NCBI GenBank assembly: GCA_009741485.1
Contig: CM019229.1
Span: 347,413 to 411,412 of the forward strand
Origin: Malurus cyaneus samueli
Taxonomy: Eukaryota; Chordata; Aves; Passeriformes; Maluridae
Length of the DNA stretch: 64,000 nt
Direction of reading: 5' to 3'
The position numbers were made by a program, and so were the translations under genes. Of the stretch, positions 47,429-60,361 are shown piece by piece; positions within the stretch are counted from its first letter, which is position 1; each line of letters starts with the position of its first letter. Below the pieces are notes generated by a model. The model saw only the letters and a list, made by a program, of their open reading frames with translations, searched no databases and was not told where the DNA came from.

Positions 47429-50400
47429 TCACCCCATTCTTACATCTCGGAAGGTGATATTGTCAAAGCCCAGGGGACTGTTGCTCTCCACTGCTGTCCT
47501 GCTTGCCAGCCCTCGCTGCTTCAGCCAGTACCAGCCCCCAGCAACCACCAGTGCCACAACGATGAGGGCCAGGAGCAGACTGAGCACCACCTCCACCACG
47601 AAGCTGCTAGAGGATTTCTCTATAGGAAGAGGAAATGCTGTCAGCCCACTGCCCAGAGAGCTGCCTCCAACCTCAGCCCATCACCCTGGGCTGCTCTGGG
47701 TTGACCTTTCAGAGTCAGAATTAGCCCCCCTCTGCACCTTCCACTGGACCCTCTGGGCTGGAATGGCAGCCCACCCCAGCGCTGTACATGATGTCATCCA
47801 GTGCCACCGTCCCCTCCATCGGCCACCTCCGTGTAGTGATCTCAAAGCTGATCTGCAGGGAAAGGTGGGGTCTGGGGGGCTGATGCATACCCCCCCTCCC
47901 CCAACACACCCTGCGGTGTGGCCCCACTTACCTGGAACTCACTGGGGCTCTGTACTGGCACCACGGCTCCCTGCCAGCCCTGGCTGCGGTGCCCTGCCAT
48001 GGTCCATACGGTGCGTTTCCCCACCGCGCTGTGCAGCGTCACCCGCAGCTCCCCGCTGGCTGCAAGGAGGGGGCACAGGCACCCTGGCATCACCAGCTGT
48101 CCTGAGCCCACAAGAGCCACCAAGCCCTCTTGGCTGTGCCATGCTCTGCTGCAATGGCACCCAGAGGGAATGGGCCATCCCCAGTGCCCAGCTGGAGCTG
48201 AACCTGAGTGTCCATGGTCCATGAGTGGGGAGGACTGAACCCCCTACTCCCATATTGGGTTCATGACACCCAGGAATGGCACCTCCTCCCTGCCCCTACA
48301 GCAGCACAGGGCAGTGCTCACAGAGGTGCTCCGGAATGTCCATGTGGTACCAGAAGCGCAGGCAGGAGTCGGTGGCCACGGGCAGGGGTGGGCTCTCCAG
48401 TAGGGCACTGGTGCCCCTGGCACCCAGCACGCTGGTGTCGAAGTGCATGTAGTGACCTGGACAGGCAGGGACAGAGCACAGGGTATTCCCCAGTCCTGCA
48501 CCCATTTGTCCCACCCCGCTTGGGCCATTCTACCCAAAAATGCCCAGAGTGATGCCTGGAGAGAGGTGCAAACGAGCCCAGCACCTCACTGCCCTTGGGA
48601 CTGAGCTGTCCCTCCCAGGCAAAGGTGGGACAGGGATGTTGTGGAGCCAGGCCCCACAGGGCGTACTGGTCCGACCCCATCCATCCCCAGCTCCTCTTCC
48701 TCACTCTGGCCATGCCAGGGTGCCTGGGCAGGAATGGGTGTTTCCTACCATTCCTTGTGCCCAGGGTGTGATCCTGCTCGGGGCTGGGGTACTTGGCCAG
48801 GGTGATCCCGCTCTTCCAGCCCCAGGCAAAGCTGTACAAGCGCGGGTCTGAGGGGCTGCTCCAGCCACACGTGTCCAGCTCGAAGTCACAGGATGCTGGC
48901 AGAAAAGAGGGGCTGTGAGACACCCAGTGCTACCTGGTAGCAGATGGGGCACCCCCCCATCTGATCCACGGTGCCCCTGTGGGGTGGGGTCTCACCTGGC
49001 CCGGGGCAGGCTCCATCCGACACGTGCAAGTCATCCAGTGCGATATACCCGTGGTCACCCCCAGCTCCCAGTGCCTCCAACACCACCTGGGCAGGATGAC
49101 ACGCTGAAGCTGGCAGCCTCCACACACCACTCATCGCCCCCCACTGCCCCCACCACCCTGCCCTGTCTCACCTGCCAGTCCCCATCGGGCTGGATGGTGA
49201 TGTGGCTGCGGTGCCAGTTGCTCCCCTCCATGGTGCTCACGCTCAGCACCTTCCTCCGTACCCCACTCTGCTCCACGAACACCCTGAGGGAGCCTGTCCA
49301 GAGCACCCAGCATGGAGGTGTCCTGGCCTGTGCCATGGGGGGCCCTCATCCATCTGGAGGTGCCCCTAGGGGTCTCAGGGTTGGTGGTACTGACCTGGGG
49401 TGCTGGTGCTCAGCTGATACCAGAAGACCAGGCACTGGGTGGGCACAGTGGGCTGGTAGGGCTGGGAGGTGAGGGCAGCTGTGTGCCCTGCAGGCAGGGA
49501 GATCCTGTCTGTGCTCACCACCATGTAGTGGCCTGTGGGAGAGAAGCCCCTGTGCTGTGACCCCTGCCAGCCCTGCTGGGGAGTCTCCCCAGCTTGGGAA
49601 CCTCCCCAGGATTAGGGAGCCCTGGGGCTGCGAGACTGGGTTTGGGGAGTCCCAGGGTTAGGTGCAGTATTGCCTTCTGCTCATCCCGGGGAGGGTAGGT
49701 AGGCCAGGCAGCACACAAGGGAGAGCAGGCAGGGCTGATGTGGGGTACGGGCAGGGCACTCAGAGCAGGCAGGGAGGACACTCAGTGCAGCAGGGAATCA
49801 ACAGGGCCACCAGGGCCCCATACCTGCGGTGGTGCCGATGGTGTGGTCGGTTGCAGGGCCGGCGGTGGTGCCGGTGCCATTGCTCTGCCGCTGCCAGGTG
49901 CCCTTCCCACTGGCTGCCAGGCCGCAGTCCCCCGCCTCGAAAGTGCAGGAGAGCTTGGCCCCGCAGGGTCCAGCGGTCAGCGCGACGTCATCCAGCCCCA
50001 CGTCCCCCAGGAAGCCGTCCCGCAGCACCTCGAAAGCCACCTGTCCCCAGGCAGTGGTGTCAGACACCCTGTGCCTTGCTGGTGTCAGGGACATGGGGGG
50101 CCTGCTCCTCACCTGGTACCGCTGCTGGCCCGTGGCGGGCAGTGTGGCCCATGCCCGGTGCCAGAGGCTGCCCTGGCTTCCTCGGCAGGTCCACAGCACC
50201 ATCTCCTCCCCTCCCTCTGGCCGCAGCTTGAGGTTCAGAGTCCCTGGGCAGAGGGGAGCGTGGGGCAGCCATCCCGCACCCCTTGGGGACCCCGCTATCC
50301 TCAGAGTGAAGCCAGGATGGAGCACCCCTGGGAGGATGCTGTGGGGCACTTACCAATTTGTGGGCCAGCCAAGCGGTACCAGAAGGAGAGACAGCGTGGG

Positions 50401-53400
50401 GCAGCAGCTGGCTCCTGGTGGGATGTGAGGAGCAGGGCCCGCTGCCCGCGGCTCCACGGCACAGAGGGGTCGATGGACAAGAAGTAGCCTGAATGTTGGG
50501 GACAGAGAGGGTGGAGAAGACATGGATGTGAGGGCTCAGCATCACCCACAGCCCAGATTTGGGGGCTCCCAGGCTGCCCTAGGTGAGCTTGCTCCATAGG
50601 CATGGGGCTGCTGAGAGTGCACAGGGCATGTCTTGGTCCTGGGGATTGAAGGCAATGGGATGCTCCAGGCTCCTGGGCTGCCCCAAAGAGCTGCCAGCCC
50701 CTTACCTGAGCCAGTGGTGTGGTCAGAGCCCTGTCCCTGCCCCGTGCTGCGGATCCATCTGAAGTCACTGGACAGATCCTGGTACCAGCCACATGTGCCC
50801 ATCTCAAAGTTGCAGGACAGCTCTGGCCGGACAGTGTGGAGGTGGAAGGGGATAAGGCACCCCAAAAACAAATGGGTGCCCCAAATGTCCCTTTCCGCCT
50901 GCTCCCTTGCCCCACTCTCCAAGTTCACCCCACACAAGGGTCCCAAGCCAAGGCAGGAGATGTGCTTGGCCCTGGCCTTGGGCCTTCTACATCACAGTCC
51001 TGTTCTTGGACAGAGTGACAGCCACCAGATGGTCCCCATGGAAAGGGTCTGGCGTTACCTCCCTGCCCACTTGTCCCTGGCCATACCCGCAGCCGTGGGT
51101 GACACCACGTCGAGGTAGCACTGCTCGAATGTCACATTGTCAACACCGACACTTGCCGAGCCCTGGAGATCCATCAGTGCCAGCAGCTCGACCTGGGGGC
51201 AGCAGCCATGAGCCTGGGGTGCCCAGCACTGTCCCACTGAAAGCCCCCCAGGCCGGTCCTTGTGTCCCCAGCACACCTGGAAGGGCCGGCTCCTCTCTCC
51301 CAGTGCGATGCGGACACGACCCCCAGCAGTTCTGCCACGGCCCTGTGTGTGCCAGGCCAGCTGGGTGGTGTCAGTGGTGTGATCTGTGACGCTGACAGCG
51401 AGGAAGCCTGGCACAAGAGGTGGTGCAGAGGTTGTGGGCACCCAAAACCCCTGGCCACCCTGTAGGAGCCCTCCATGGCACCAGCCCATGGTCACAAGGG
51501 TGCACAGACATAGACAGGGACAGGAAAACCTCAGCTCCAGAATGACGTGATGGGGCAAAGAGGGGTTGGGAGAGGCAGCAAAGACAGCATGGGGGGCTCT
51601 GGGGGAAGGGAGCAGGCAGAGCACCCCAGAAATGGGCAGGGAGCAGGCTGGGAACCTGGGCAGGAGGTTACCTTGGGGGTCACTGAGGATGTGGTAGCTC
51701 ATCTCCATGGTGCAGGCAGGGCCAGAGGGGCCCAGTGAAGGTGTCTGTGCCTTTGCCGGACCCACCATCTGTCCTTCTCCTGTCTGGAGGGCCAGGAAAG
51801 TGCCTGGGCACAGAAACACTCTGTGAGGTCAGGACTGAGGTCCCGTATCCCTGGTAGTGCTCCCAGCCCAGCATCCTGCCGGGGCATCATCCCCCCTTGT
51901 GCAGTGGCACCCATGGGGCTGCCTGTTCTGGGAGCTCCCGTGGTGCTGGGCAGTGAAAAGCATTGTCTGGGTGGTGGGAACAGCCTCACCTGTGAGGAGG
52001 GCATCAGGCTCAGTGACTCTCTGCAGACCCCAGCGCAGCCGCCCCACACTGACATCGTGCCAGCCCCCGGCCCCTGACTCGAAGGTTGTTGTCCCTGCAA
52101 AGTCAAAGAATCCCAGAATCCCAGGTTTGGGTTGGAAGGACCTTAAAGCCCATCTCATTCCACCCCTCTGCCATGGACAGGGACACCTCCCACTATTCCA
52201 GGTTCTTCCAAGCCCTGTCCAACCTGGCCTTGGACACTTCTGGGGCAGCCACAGGTTCTCTGGGCAGCGCAAGACTCCGGGTTCAGTCTTGCCAGGCCAC
52301 TGTGCTCCCAGGGGCTGTGCAGACACTCATGTGCCCTGTCTGTGGCAGCCCAGGAGTGCCCAGTCCCCTCCACTGCCAGGGTGGATGCTGGTGCCCGCCT
52401 CGGCTCTCACCGCAGCGCTTCTCGTCGGAGCCATCAGCACACGTGTCAGCAAAGTCGCAGGCCAGCTCTGCTGAAATGCAGTCCCCACTGTCACAGGCCA
52501 CCTCCTCTGCTGAGCAGGGGCTGGCACCCGCCCAGCTTGGCAGCATGACCGGAGGCTTCTCTGATGGTGAAACAGCCCAGGATGGAGAGTGGTGGTAAAA
52601 GGGCCCTGCAACAGCATCAGTGTGACTCGTTCCAGCCACCGTCCCCTGTCCCTAAGCATTTCCCTGACTCTCCATTTCCCCCATCCCATCCTGTCCCCAT
52701 CCCATCCTGTCCCAGCCCAGCCCTGCTGCCACCAGTTGAAGGAGATCCAGGGCTTAATAAGAGCTGCTTGTGTGACACATTTTGGCACAGAAATTGGAGT
52801 GTCACAGCCACAAGGACTAGCACCCAGGGCAAGTGTTTGCTGGGCTGCACCCAGGAGGGTCCCTGTGATGAGCAGAGGGACAGGCAGATCATATGGCAGG
52901 TCCTTTAGGGAAGGTGTCATGGGCACTGGAACAGCTGCCCGTGCTGGAGCAGGGTGAAAGACACTGCCCACCAGCTCACCCTGCTCCTTCACACAGCCCT
53001 GAGACAGGATCAGGTCATCGATGGCCACGGTCCCGCTGCTGCCAGCCACCCCCTCGATCAGCACCTGCAGAAAAGCACCATGCCAGACACATCAGCAAGG
53101 GGTCCCACACATGGGGGCATGAGGACACCAGGAAGCCATGGCACCTGTCATGGACTGACACACATTTTCCCTAGGAAGGGGCTCGGTGGGAGCAGGGACG
53201 ACGCTGCGGCTGACAGGGGGGCACAGCATGGGCTGACATAGCCACAATGGGCTTGAGGGGATGGCGCTTCCCTTGCACACAGCTGTGGCCTGCAGCTGCC
53301 TGGGGGTGCCACTGGGGTGCCATTAGTGTGCCCTCAGGGTGTCATTGGGGTGCCTTCCAGGGTCAGCTTCCAGGGGCTGGCTGGGTCGCACGGGGGACAG

Positions 53401-56400
53401 TAGACTGGGAAGGCATAGGGTGATGCAGTGTGGATGAAGACACTCTAGCAACCTCCCATTTCCAGTGGGCTGGGGTCCTGGGCTGGGGGCTGGTAGGGAG
53501 ATTTGGAAGTGGGGGCACAGGGGCATAAGGATGGCACATGCCAGCACCAGAGACTCAGCTCTGGTGTCTGGTTCCCAGTTCAGCCCTGGTCCCATAGGTG
53601 CCTACTGGTGGTAGCCCTGTGACCCTGCCCCCGTAAGTAGTCCAGCCCTCACCCAGCATGGCACCAGCCCACCTTGAAGGGCCCTGTCACACTGAAGTCC
53701 ACTCTCTCCCGGACCCAGCAGTTGCCCAGGTCTCCAGTCCTCTCCCTCATCAGGTGCTTGGTGGAGTTAGTCTTGTAGGAGATGCTGAGGCTGCTGGTGG
53801 CTGAGCCATGAAGGTGGCAGTAGAGCACGAGCTGGGGATAGGGAGGAGGGTGAGCCTCAGGACAGGGGCACTGTATCCCACAGAGGTAGGGCTGTGAGGA
53901 GCTCAGAGCTCCCAATGGGCATTGGAGAATTCACCAAAACACCCTCCAAAACCTGCTGCCCATACCCAACAAGGGCCAACCACAGCTCCAGCCCCATGTG
54001 AACATCCTCACAGCTGGGAACCCCATTTCCCATCACCACCATCTCCACATGGGCTGTGACACGAGGTTCCAGCTGTGACTCACAGAACAGGAGTTGGTGG
54101 CTCGGAAAGTGGGGCTGCTGAGCTGAGCGGTGCTGCCACTGCCCACGTGGAGAAAAAAACCTGCAGAGAAGATGCTGGGGCTGAGTGGAGCCAAGCAGAT
54201 GTGTGGGTGCAGGACACCGCTGTCCTGGCACAGCCTTGAGCAGAGCCCAGGTGTGTGTCATACCTGGGTGGGGCTCTGATGGGGCACTGGTGCCCCGTCA
54301 CATACCTGTCCTGCTGTTGTTGCTGTGGTCCCGAGTGGGGATGCCATATGAGGTGCCCAGGTTCAGGCTCATGTTCCTGCCCCATACTGGTGCCCCAGGC
54401 ACCGGCACCCAGCCACAGAGATCATGGTCGAAGGAGCACTGGGTGAAGTTCTCTGTGGGGAGAAGAGACAGCAGTGACCCAGAGATGGGTGTCCCAGCCC
54501 TCTCACGGACAGGTAGGTCCCTGCAAAGGGCAGGACTGATGCCACCCCTCTGCAAACCCTCAGGGTCGTTTTGCCCTCCCAGGCATGTGGCAGAACTGGT
54601 GGGACCCCTGCCAGCCCACAGCACAGCTCTGCCCCACCAAGGCAGACCCTCAGCCCATCTGCAGGACTCCTTCCAGGGGTCAGGGGTGCTCACTACACTG
54701 CTCTGCGCCCTCGTCCGAGCCGTCCCCGCAGTCGTCGGTGCCGTCACAGAAGCGATGCTCTGCCAGGCAGGAGCCGTGGCGGCAGTTCTGCTCCTGGGCT
54801 CTGCAGACCTGCTGCCCGGCCTCTGAGGCAGGGGGACAAATTTCAGCAAGTGGTTGGTCCCACAGGGACACGGTGAGCACCCCCACATTGCTCCCTGGGG
54901 TGGCTCACGGACAGGTTTTCACTGCCCACCTCATGCCCTGGCCAGGGCAGGTGCCCCAAGACACAGCAAGCAATGGGAGAGCATCCTCGGGTTTTGGACC
55001 CCACTGAGTTTCCCCAGGAGCCCAGCTCACATCCCAGCAAACAGGACTCACCTGGCAAGCCACAGTTCCTGAACATGATGTCATCGAGTGCCACCTCTGC
55101 CCCGCAGGTGGGAGGTTGTGTCAGGGAGAAGATGAGCTGTGAAGGTAGGATGGGATGCCATGAGCTGCCCAGGTCCCTCGGGGTCCCAGATTATCCCCCA
55201 GCTCCTCTCGTCCCAGCTTGTGGAGACATTGACCAGAACCTGACACTGTCTCACCTGGAACTGCTCTGTGATCCTGCCTGGGTAGGCAACCAGTTGGTGC
55301 CAGCCCTCAGTGCTGTGCTCGGGGCTCTGCCACAGCCCCACCACCTCGTCCTTGTGTGCCAGGGCCAGGCGCAGCACAGGCCGTTCTGTCTGGTTCAGCC
55401 CTGAGGGAAGCCCCAAAATGCCCATGGTATGGGGTATCCTGGTACCCCGAGGAACAAATGGAGTCCCACCCTCTCTGGGGACTGGAGCTGGAACCCCTAG
55501 ATCCCACCAGCTCTGCATGTGGAGCATGGAAGAAACAAACGGGATGGCAAGGACCCATCTCAAGGTGCCGGTGGCACTGTCCTGCCATGGGGACAGAGAG
55601 CCCCATCCCTCCCCATTGCCTCCCATCCTCATTGCCCCGTAGCCAGTGCTGCCTGTGCCCACCTTGGGTGCTCTCACAGCTCCCTGAGAGTTGGTACCAG
55701 GCTCTGATCTCACATGTGGCAGCTGCTTGCTGCATCTCTGGTGACCTGAGCCACGCCGTGGCTGTGGTCTTTGCTGGGGGGAACACGGTGACCAAGAACC
55801 AGCCTGGGGAGGGCAGAAAGCAGAGAAGGGGCTGCAGCCCCATTGGGTGGCTCCAGCACTACTCTTGCCCCTCCATGGGTCTGCTCCATCCCCTGCACCC
55901 TACAAGGAGGGCTGTTCTGGCACCCTGACTTCAAGGTACCCATAGTTCAGTGGAGCAGTGCTGTAGGTGCCCAGAGCCTGCTCACCAAGCAGCTCCTGCT
56001 TACCCAGGTCAGTGCCCACGGTGTGGTCTGAGTGAGACCCCACGCCCCATGTGGCCAGGCTGGCCCGGCCCCGCACCCATCCATATGTTGAGGTGCCCAC
56101 ATCCTGCCAGCCACAGTCGCTGTCCTCGAAGTCACAGGTGAAGGGGGTGCCCAGCACTGCTGAGTCTCGCAGGTACCCTGAAGGTGGGCAGATGGGAGGT
56201 CAAGGCAGGTTTGGGGCCACCCTGGGAATCTGTGCCCACCCCAGGGAACTGCACCCACCCCAGGATGCTGCACCTACCCAGGGAACCTGTGACCAGCCCT
56301 GGGGACCTGCACACAGCCTGGGATCCTGCACCCACCTGGCAGAGTCACCTGCACCCAGGTAACCTGTGTTCAGATCTCCGTGGATCTGCACCCATCCCGG

Positions 56401-57262
56401 GGCCTGTACCCATCCTGAGGCGCCCTGCACCCATCGTGGGCACCAGCACCACCCCAGGGACCTGCACCCACAACACTCCCACTACATTGCCTGCTCTTGT
56501 CCCAGCAGCAGGTCCTGAAAGTGGGTCTGTGGGCTTGGGGGGTCTGGGCACCCACCACACTGGTTCTCGTCCGAGCAGTCGCTGCAGTCACAGATGAAGT
56601 TGCAGAGCTGCTCAGCCGCGCCGCTGCAGCTGTTGACGACCACGGACCCGCTGGGGAGGGCGGTTCTGGCTATGGGAGAGACAATGGGGCTGAAAACCCC
56701 GCAGGGAAGCAGGCACGGCGCCCGCAGCAGGTGACAGAGGGCACGCCTTTCCTGCACGTGTGGCATTTGTGTGGGCATCTCGGTTTGGGACCCTGCTGGG
56801 GCAGGTACCGAACTCTCAGTCACATCTTCCTTTGGACAACAGCCCCCACCCGACTGCCCCGGCACTCCCACACTGCCATTTCACACCGTCAGCCTCGGGC
56901 TGCCAAAGCCTGCTGGGGTACTAACTCTGCTAAATCATACCCGTGCTTCGAGTCCCAGCCCCCATTTTGGAAGAAACAGGAAAATCTGGGCGGTTTTTGT
57001 CCCACAGTGAACAAAGCCGGGTGCTGGGGGCTCTGGTACTTGCTCGCCCTGGAAACCCTGGGCTGACTTCACCAGCAGAGTCCAGTAGACTGGGCTGTAC
57101 CTGCCCCCACCCCCAGAGCTGTGGGAAACTGCCGGGGAGGATCAGAATGGAACAGCCAGCACCGCAGGCCCCTTCCCTCCCACGACACAACCCCTGCCCG
57201 TGTCGGCAGAGCTCACCCAGCAGCACCAGGAGGACCAGCATCGCCTGCCTGTCTGAAGCCAT
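47429..57262 (-). CDS. MAMDC4: MAM and LDL-receptor class A domain protein 4 (endotubin), complete, 28 coding exons, about 1212 aa
   Basis: Type I apical endosomal glycoprotein of absorptive epithelia (known for the family). Exon right ends, in order: 57262, 56669, 56177, 55803, 55400, 55136, 54822, 54452, 54160, 53831, 53064, 52605, 52094, 51803, 51407, 51192, 50822, 50488, 50243, 50040, 49532, 49293, 49086, 48895, 48456, 48059, 47852, 47619. Phases match throughout, for 3639 nt. Domains: signal peptide (MASDRQAMLVLLVLLG), degenerate LDLa (CDCSDCSDENQC), MAM1, LDLa (54694-54822, CDGTDDCGDGSDE), MAM2, LDLa (52411-52605, CDFADTCADGSDEKRC), then MAM3-6, each with CxFE...CGW and an LDD(I/L/V) close. 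The last exon has one transmembrane segment and the tail PLGFDNITFRD. The E27 donor is 47738 (47750 also fits). Human protein is 1137 aa. Confidence 0.95.
52105..52272 (-). mobile_element. Short CR1 LINE fragment in MAMDC4 intron 12
   Basis: AGAATCCCAGAATCCCAGG, then TTTGGGTTGGAAGGACCTTA, CCATGGACAGGGACACCTCC and CCAACCTGGCCTTGGACACT. It lies between exons 51990-52094 and 52411-52605, only about 10 bp from the splice acceptor of the former, so the acceptor tract is partly derived from or adjacent to the insertion. Confidence 0.85.
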
Positions 57263-57769
57263 CCCGGCCACCGCGACGGTGAGAGAGCTGAGAGAGGCAC
57301 CACCGTGAGTCCCGGGCTGGAATGTGTTCCTCAGGACCTGTTGGACTTTAGCCCCACTCTTATCGGCTCCCTGGCTGACCAGCAGGTTTATGGCGAGGCT
57401 GTGCCGGATGGGACAGCGCACTGCGATCCTGTCATGCAGCACTGTCGGCACCACAGCAGCAAGCTGGAGCCAGGTGCCCCAAGAAGACCTTCAGCTCACC
57501 TCTGAACCTCTCTTCTTCAACCATTTTTCACCCAGGACTGGGATGGGGCCCAGGCCAGTGGAATACACCAACATGGTGAGGGATGAAGACACTTCCAGCT
57601 GAGCCAGGGATGCTGGCAGCCCTGTGGGAGAAGCTGGCACCTCTGCTAGGGACATGGGAGCCCTGCCAGTCCCTGTGCTCCCTAAGAAGAGTGGGACAGC
57701 CTTTGGGTGAATGGGTGGCAGTGGGCTGCACTCTGGGAGAACAGCACACCTGGGAGTCTGTAATATCAC

Positions 57770-57905
57770 CTCACCCTGCTCTCTAGCAGAGGGAAGCCAT
57801 TCCCTCTTGTTACTTCAGGCTCTGGTCCAAAGTCTCTCTCCAGCTCTCTTGGAGCCCCTTTAGGCATTGGAAGGGGCTCCAAGGTCTCCCTGGAGCCTGG
57901 GGATC
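57770..57905 (-). mobile_element. CR1 LINE internal fragment upstream of MAMDC4
   Basis: GCCATTCCCTCTTGTTAC, CAAAGTCTCTCTCCAGCTCT, TTGGAGCCCCTTTAGGCATT and CCAAGGTCTCCCTGGAGCC match the part of CR1 that lies further from the 3' end. The 3' terminal blocks are absent. Confidence 0.75.
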
Positions 57906-58884
57906 CAGAGATGCCATCAGCAGGAGCCAGTGCCCACCCTGCCTGCACTGCTCTGGCTGGCAGCAGCATCTCAGCACCGGGCTTGTGACTGCCACAGGGC
58001 AAGTGGCACAGCTCCAGGGGCACAGCCAGGTCATTCCTCTGGCAGAGCCCCAGCAAGGGCTGGAAGTAGCACAGCTTGGCAGAGCCCCACAGGGCAGCAC
58101 CAGTGATGGCAACTACTGCCCTTACCGGTTCCCTCACCTGGGCAGGGGAAGCTGCTCCAGGGGGCTGCTACCCCACAGGACCCCTCTCACCTCTATTGCC
58201 ACAGCCCCTGTACCCAGAGACGGGCTCCATTCAGCAGATCCTCCCCTTGGAGCCGATGGCTTTGCACCACAGATTGCAGTGGGATTGCATCAGGGGCAGT
58301 AAACAGGTTCAGCTCCTTCTCCCAAGGTCAGCCAGGTCCCTAAGGGCCAGCAGCCCCACATGCCCCAGCCTGGGCACCCCAAAGAGCAGGAGCCCTGTCC
58401 AGGAACCTGGTAGCACTGAGCTGGCCATGGGCCAGTGCCATTGGCAAACTAGCCCTCAGCTTCCTGGGTGCCATGGTCAGAGAATCTTTCACAGGTCTGA
58501 GCCCTCCCCTTTGCACTGGGGACACTGGGCTCCCAGTATGAGGTATGGGCATACTGGAACAGATCAAGCCAGGAGCTGTGATGTTGATCACAGGATGGTA
58601 TAGGATGGGTCAACTGGAGGTCACCCCTGTCCCACCCCTCTGCTCCAGGGTTCCCTGAAGATGTGTGCAGATGGGCTTTGAGTATCTCCATGCAAGGAGA
58701 TAATATGATGATTATGATGGGAATGGACTTCCCATGAGGAGGGGCTGAGCTGGATGTGCTCAGTTTGGAGGTGCAGGGGGATGTCACCCAAGTAAGCCCT
58801 GGCAGGAGGAGCCCTTTGAGCGGGGAGTGTTCTGGCAAGGGGCGAGACAGTGAGGACAAAGCAAGAACAGCAAATGCTACTTAA

Positions 58885-58990
58885 AGAAAAACTTTTTTCC
58901 TGTGAGGGTTGTCAAAACCAGAGCAGGCTGCCAGACTGCTAGGGAATCCAAGTCATGAAGATTCTCAAACCCCAAGTGGTCACAGACCCA
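58885..58990 (+). mobile_element. CR1 LINE fragment, plus orientation
   Basis: TGTGAGGGTTGTCAAAACCA, GAGCAGGCTGCCAGACTG and AGGGAATCCAAGTCATGAAG resemble the CR1 stretch that encodes the 3' region in sense orientation. It runs directly into the opposite-strand copy at 59000. Confidence 0.6.
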
Positions 58991-58999
58991 AGCAGCCTA

Positions 59000-59200
59000 A
59001 TTCTAGAACAGAAACATGGAATTGTCTGTGTTGGAGGGGACTCACAAGAACCACGGACTCCAACTCCTGACCTTGCACAGTATATCCCAACAGTCCCACC
59101 ATGACAGATCCACTGGAGCTGGCTCTGCTGGGCCAGTGGATGGACAGAACATCCCAGACAGGTTTCCAAGCTTTACAGTCCAGTGACTTGCAGGTTTGCA
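59000..59200 (-). mobile_element. CR1 LINE 3' fragment, minus orientation
   Basis: AACAGAAACATGGAATTGTC, TGTTGGAGGGGACTCACAAG, ACTCCAACTCCTGACCTTGC and ACAGTATATCCCAACAGTCC match a CR1 3' end of the same type as 8045-8235. With the fragment at 58885 it forms an inverted pair. Confidence 0.65.
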
Positions 59201-60096
59201 ACTGACTGCATGTGGCCACTGAGTAACATTCCCCGCCATGGAGGGGGTGGCACACCTTGCAGGATGGAAGAACGAGGCGCAGCAGAGCCATTTTTTTGCC
59301 TATGAAACTCATCCCCCCCACCATTGTGAGCCTCCTTTGAAGTCTGGGGCAGGGCACGGCGCACAGTGAGCTGACCCTGCATGGCTTTGGACACAGAGGA
59401 AGAAGCCCACATCTCTGATGGCACGAGGCAGAGGCAGCAGCAGGGTCATGGCCAGGCAGGAGCTGGGAACACACGTCAGAGTCTGACAAAGAAATGGGGC
59501 TGGGACTGGGCCGGAAGGCTCCTCCAGCCCCAGCCTCATGAGGGACAGATCTAGAACCAACCCAGCCCGCACAGCTCCCCAGAGCTCTCCAGCCACTGAA
59601 GGCTCCAGCGGCTTTTCCCCATCTCCCACCATTGCGCCTCACTGGAAGGACAAGCAGGGAGACTCATTCAGGAATTCTGACAGACTTGAGCTGGTCCTGG
59701 GAGTCCACAGGGATGAAGTCAGGGAGGATGCTCCTCCTCAAGGTTTGACCACCTGCCAGAGTGGGAATGAGCATATTCTACCCAACCATGTTCCCAAGCA
59801 GCTCAGTTCCCTCCCAGCAGGAGATGGGGCTGGTCTCTCCCCCAGGTCTACCCTGCCTTTCCTTGCCTGGGGACCCATCGCTTTCCTCATCTGCCTCAGC
59901 CCTTTTCAAGGCAAATCCTTGGATACACCTCCTGCTTTCTCCACCCCAGACTCTGCCTGCTCCCGTGCCAAGCTCCACTCAAGTGACAGAAAACATTGGG
60001 GGGTTCCTTCCACTGTCAGCAGGCCCAACCTGGAGCTGGGAAGGAGCAGCTGAGCTATGAGCGTGGCCACCCGAGCAGCTGTGCTCCCCCAACAAC

Positions 60097-60102
60097 TTTA
60101 AT
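60097..60102 (-). terminator. PHPT1: Poly(A) signal ATTAAA on the minus strand, probable PHPT1 3' end
   Basis: TTTAAT on the plus strand gives ATTAAA on the minus strand, about 260 nt beyond the PHPT1 stop (60362). It is the common second-choice hexamer, and no AATAAA is seen closer. Confidence 0.5.
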
Positions 60103-60361
60103 TCTCACAGACACACGTGGGATGAGCCCGTGGCACGATGAGGCTGAGGCAGAGCGACCACTGGCTTTACCAGTTTTGCCGTGCCAGGGAGGTGGGAACA
60201 CCCAGCATGGGGACAGTTCGGTGACAGCGCAGAACAGGCGAGTTCAACACAGACGAAAATTGGAGAGCCTGGAGCACCACTGAGCATGGAGAGCCTGCTG
60301 CCAGCACCCAGGCACCGCATGCAGCCATGCCAGCTCCGGGCTGGCACTGCAGACAGAGGAG

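Larger units (their letters stand above)
57263..60095. other. MAMDC4-PHPT1 intergenic region
   Basis: Contains the MAMDC4 5' flank and three CR1 fragments (57770, 58885, 59000). No coding sequence recognised. No CpG island at the MAMDC4 start, which fits a tissue-restricted gene. A frame open upstream of the MAMDC4 ATG reaches another Met at 57454, but it lacks a signal-peptide character and is not taken as the start. Confidence 0.5.

Noticed and set aside
54150..54160. Possible frameshift in a run of seven T at the start of a MAMDC4 exon
   Set aside because: Counting the run with the correct acceptor phase gives the conserved FFLHVG reading, so there is no frameshift.
54690..54700. Apparent stop created at the MAMDC4 exon 7/8 junction
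   Set aside because: It came from choosing the wrong GT. The GTGAGC donor three bases further on gives a sense codon and keeps the frame.
57263..57454. Upstream in-frame Met as the MAMDC4 start
   Set aside because: It would bury the hydrophobic signal peptide behind about 64 unrelated residues. The Met at 57262 directly precedes the signal peptide.
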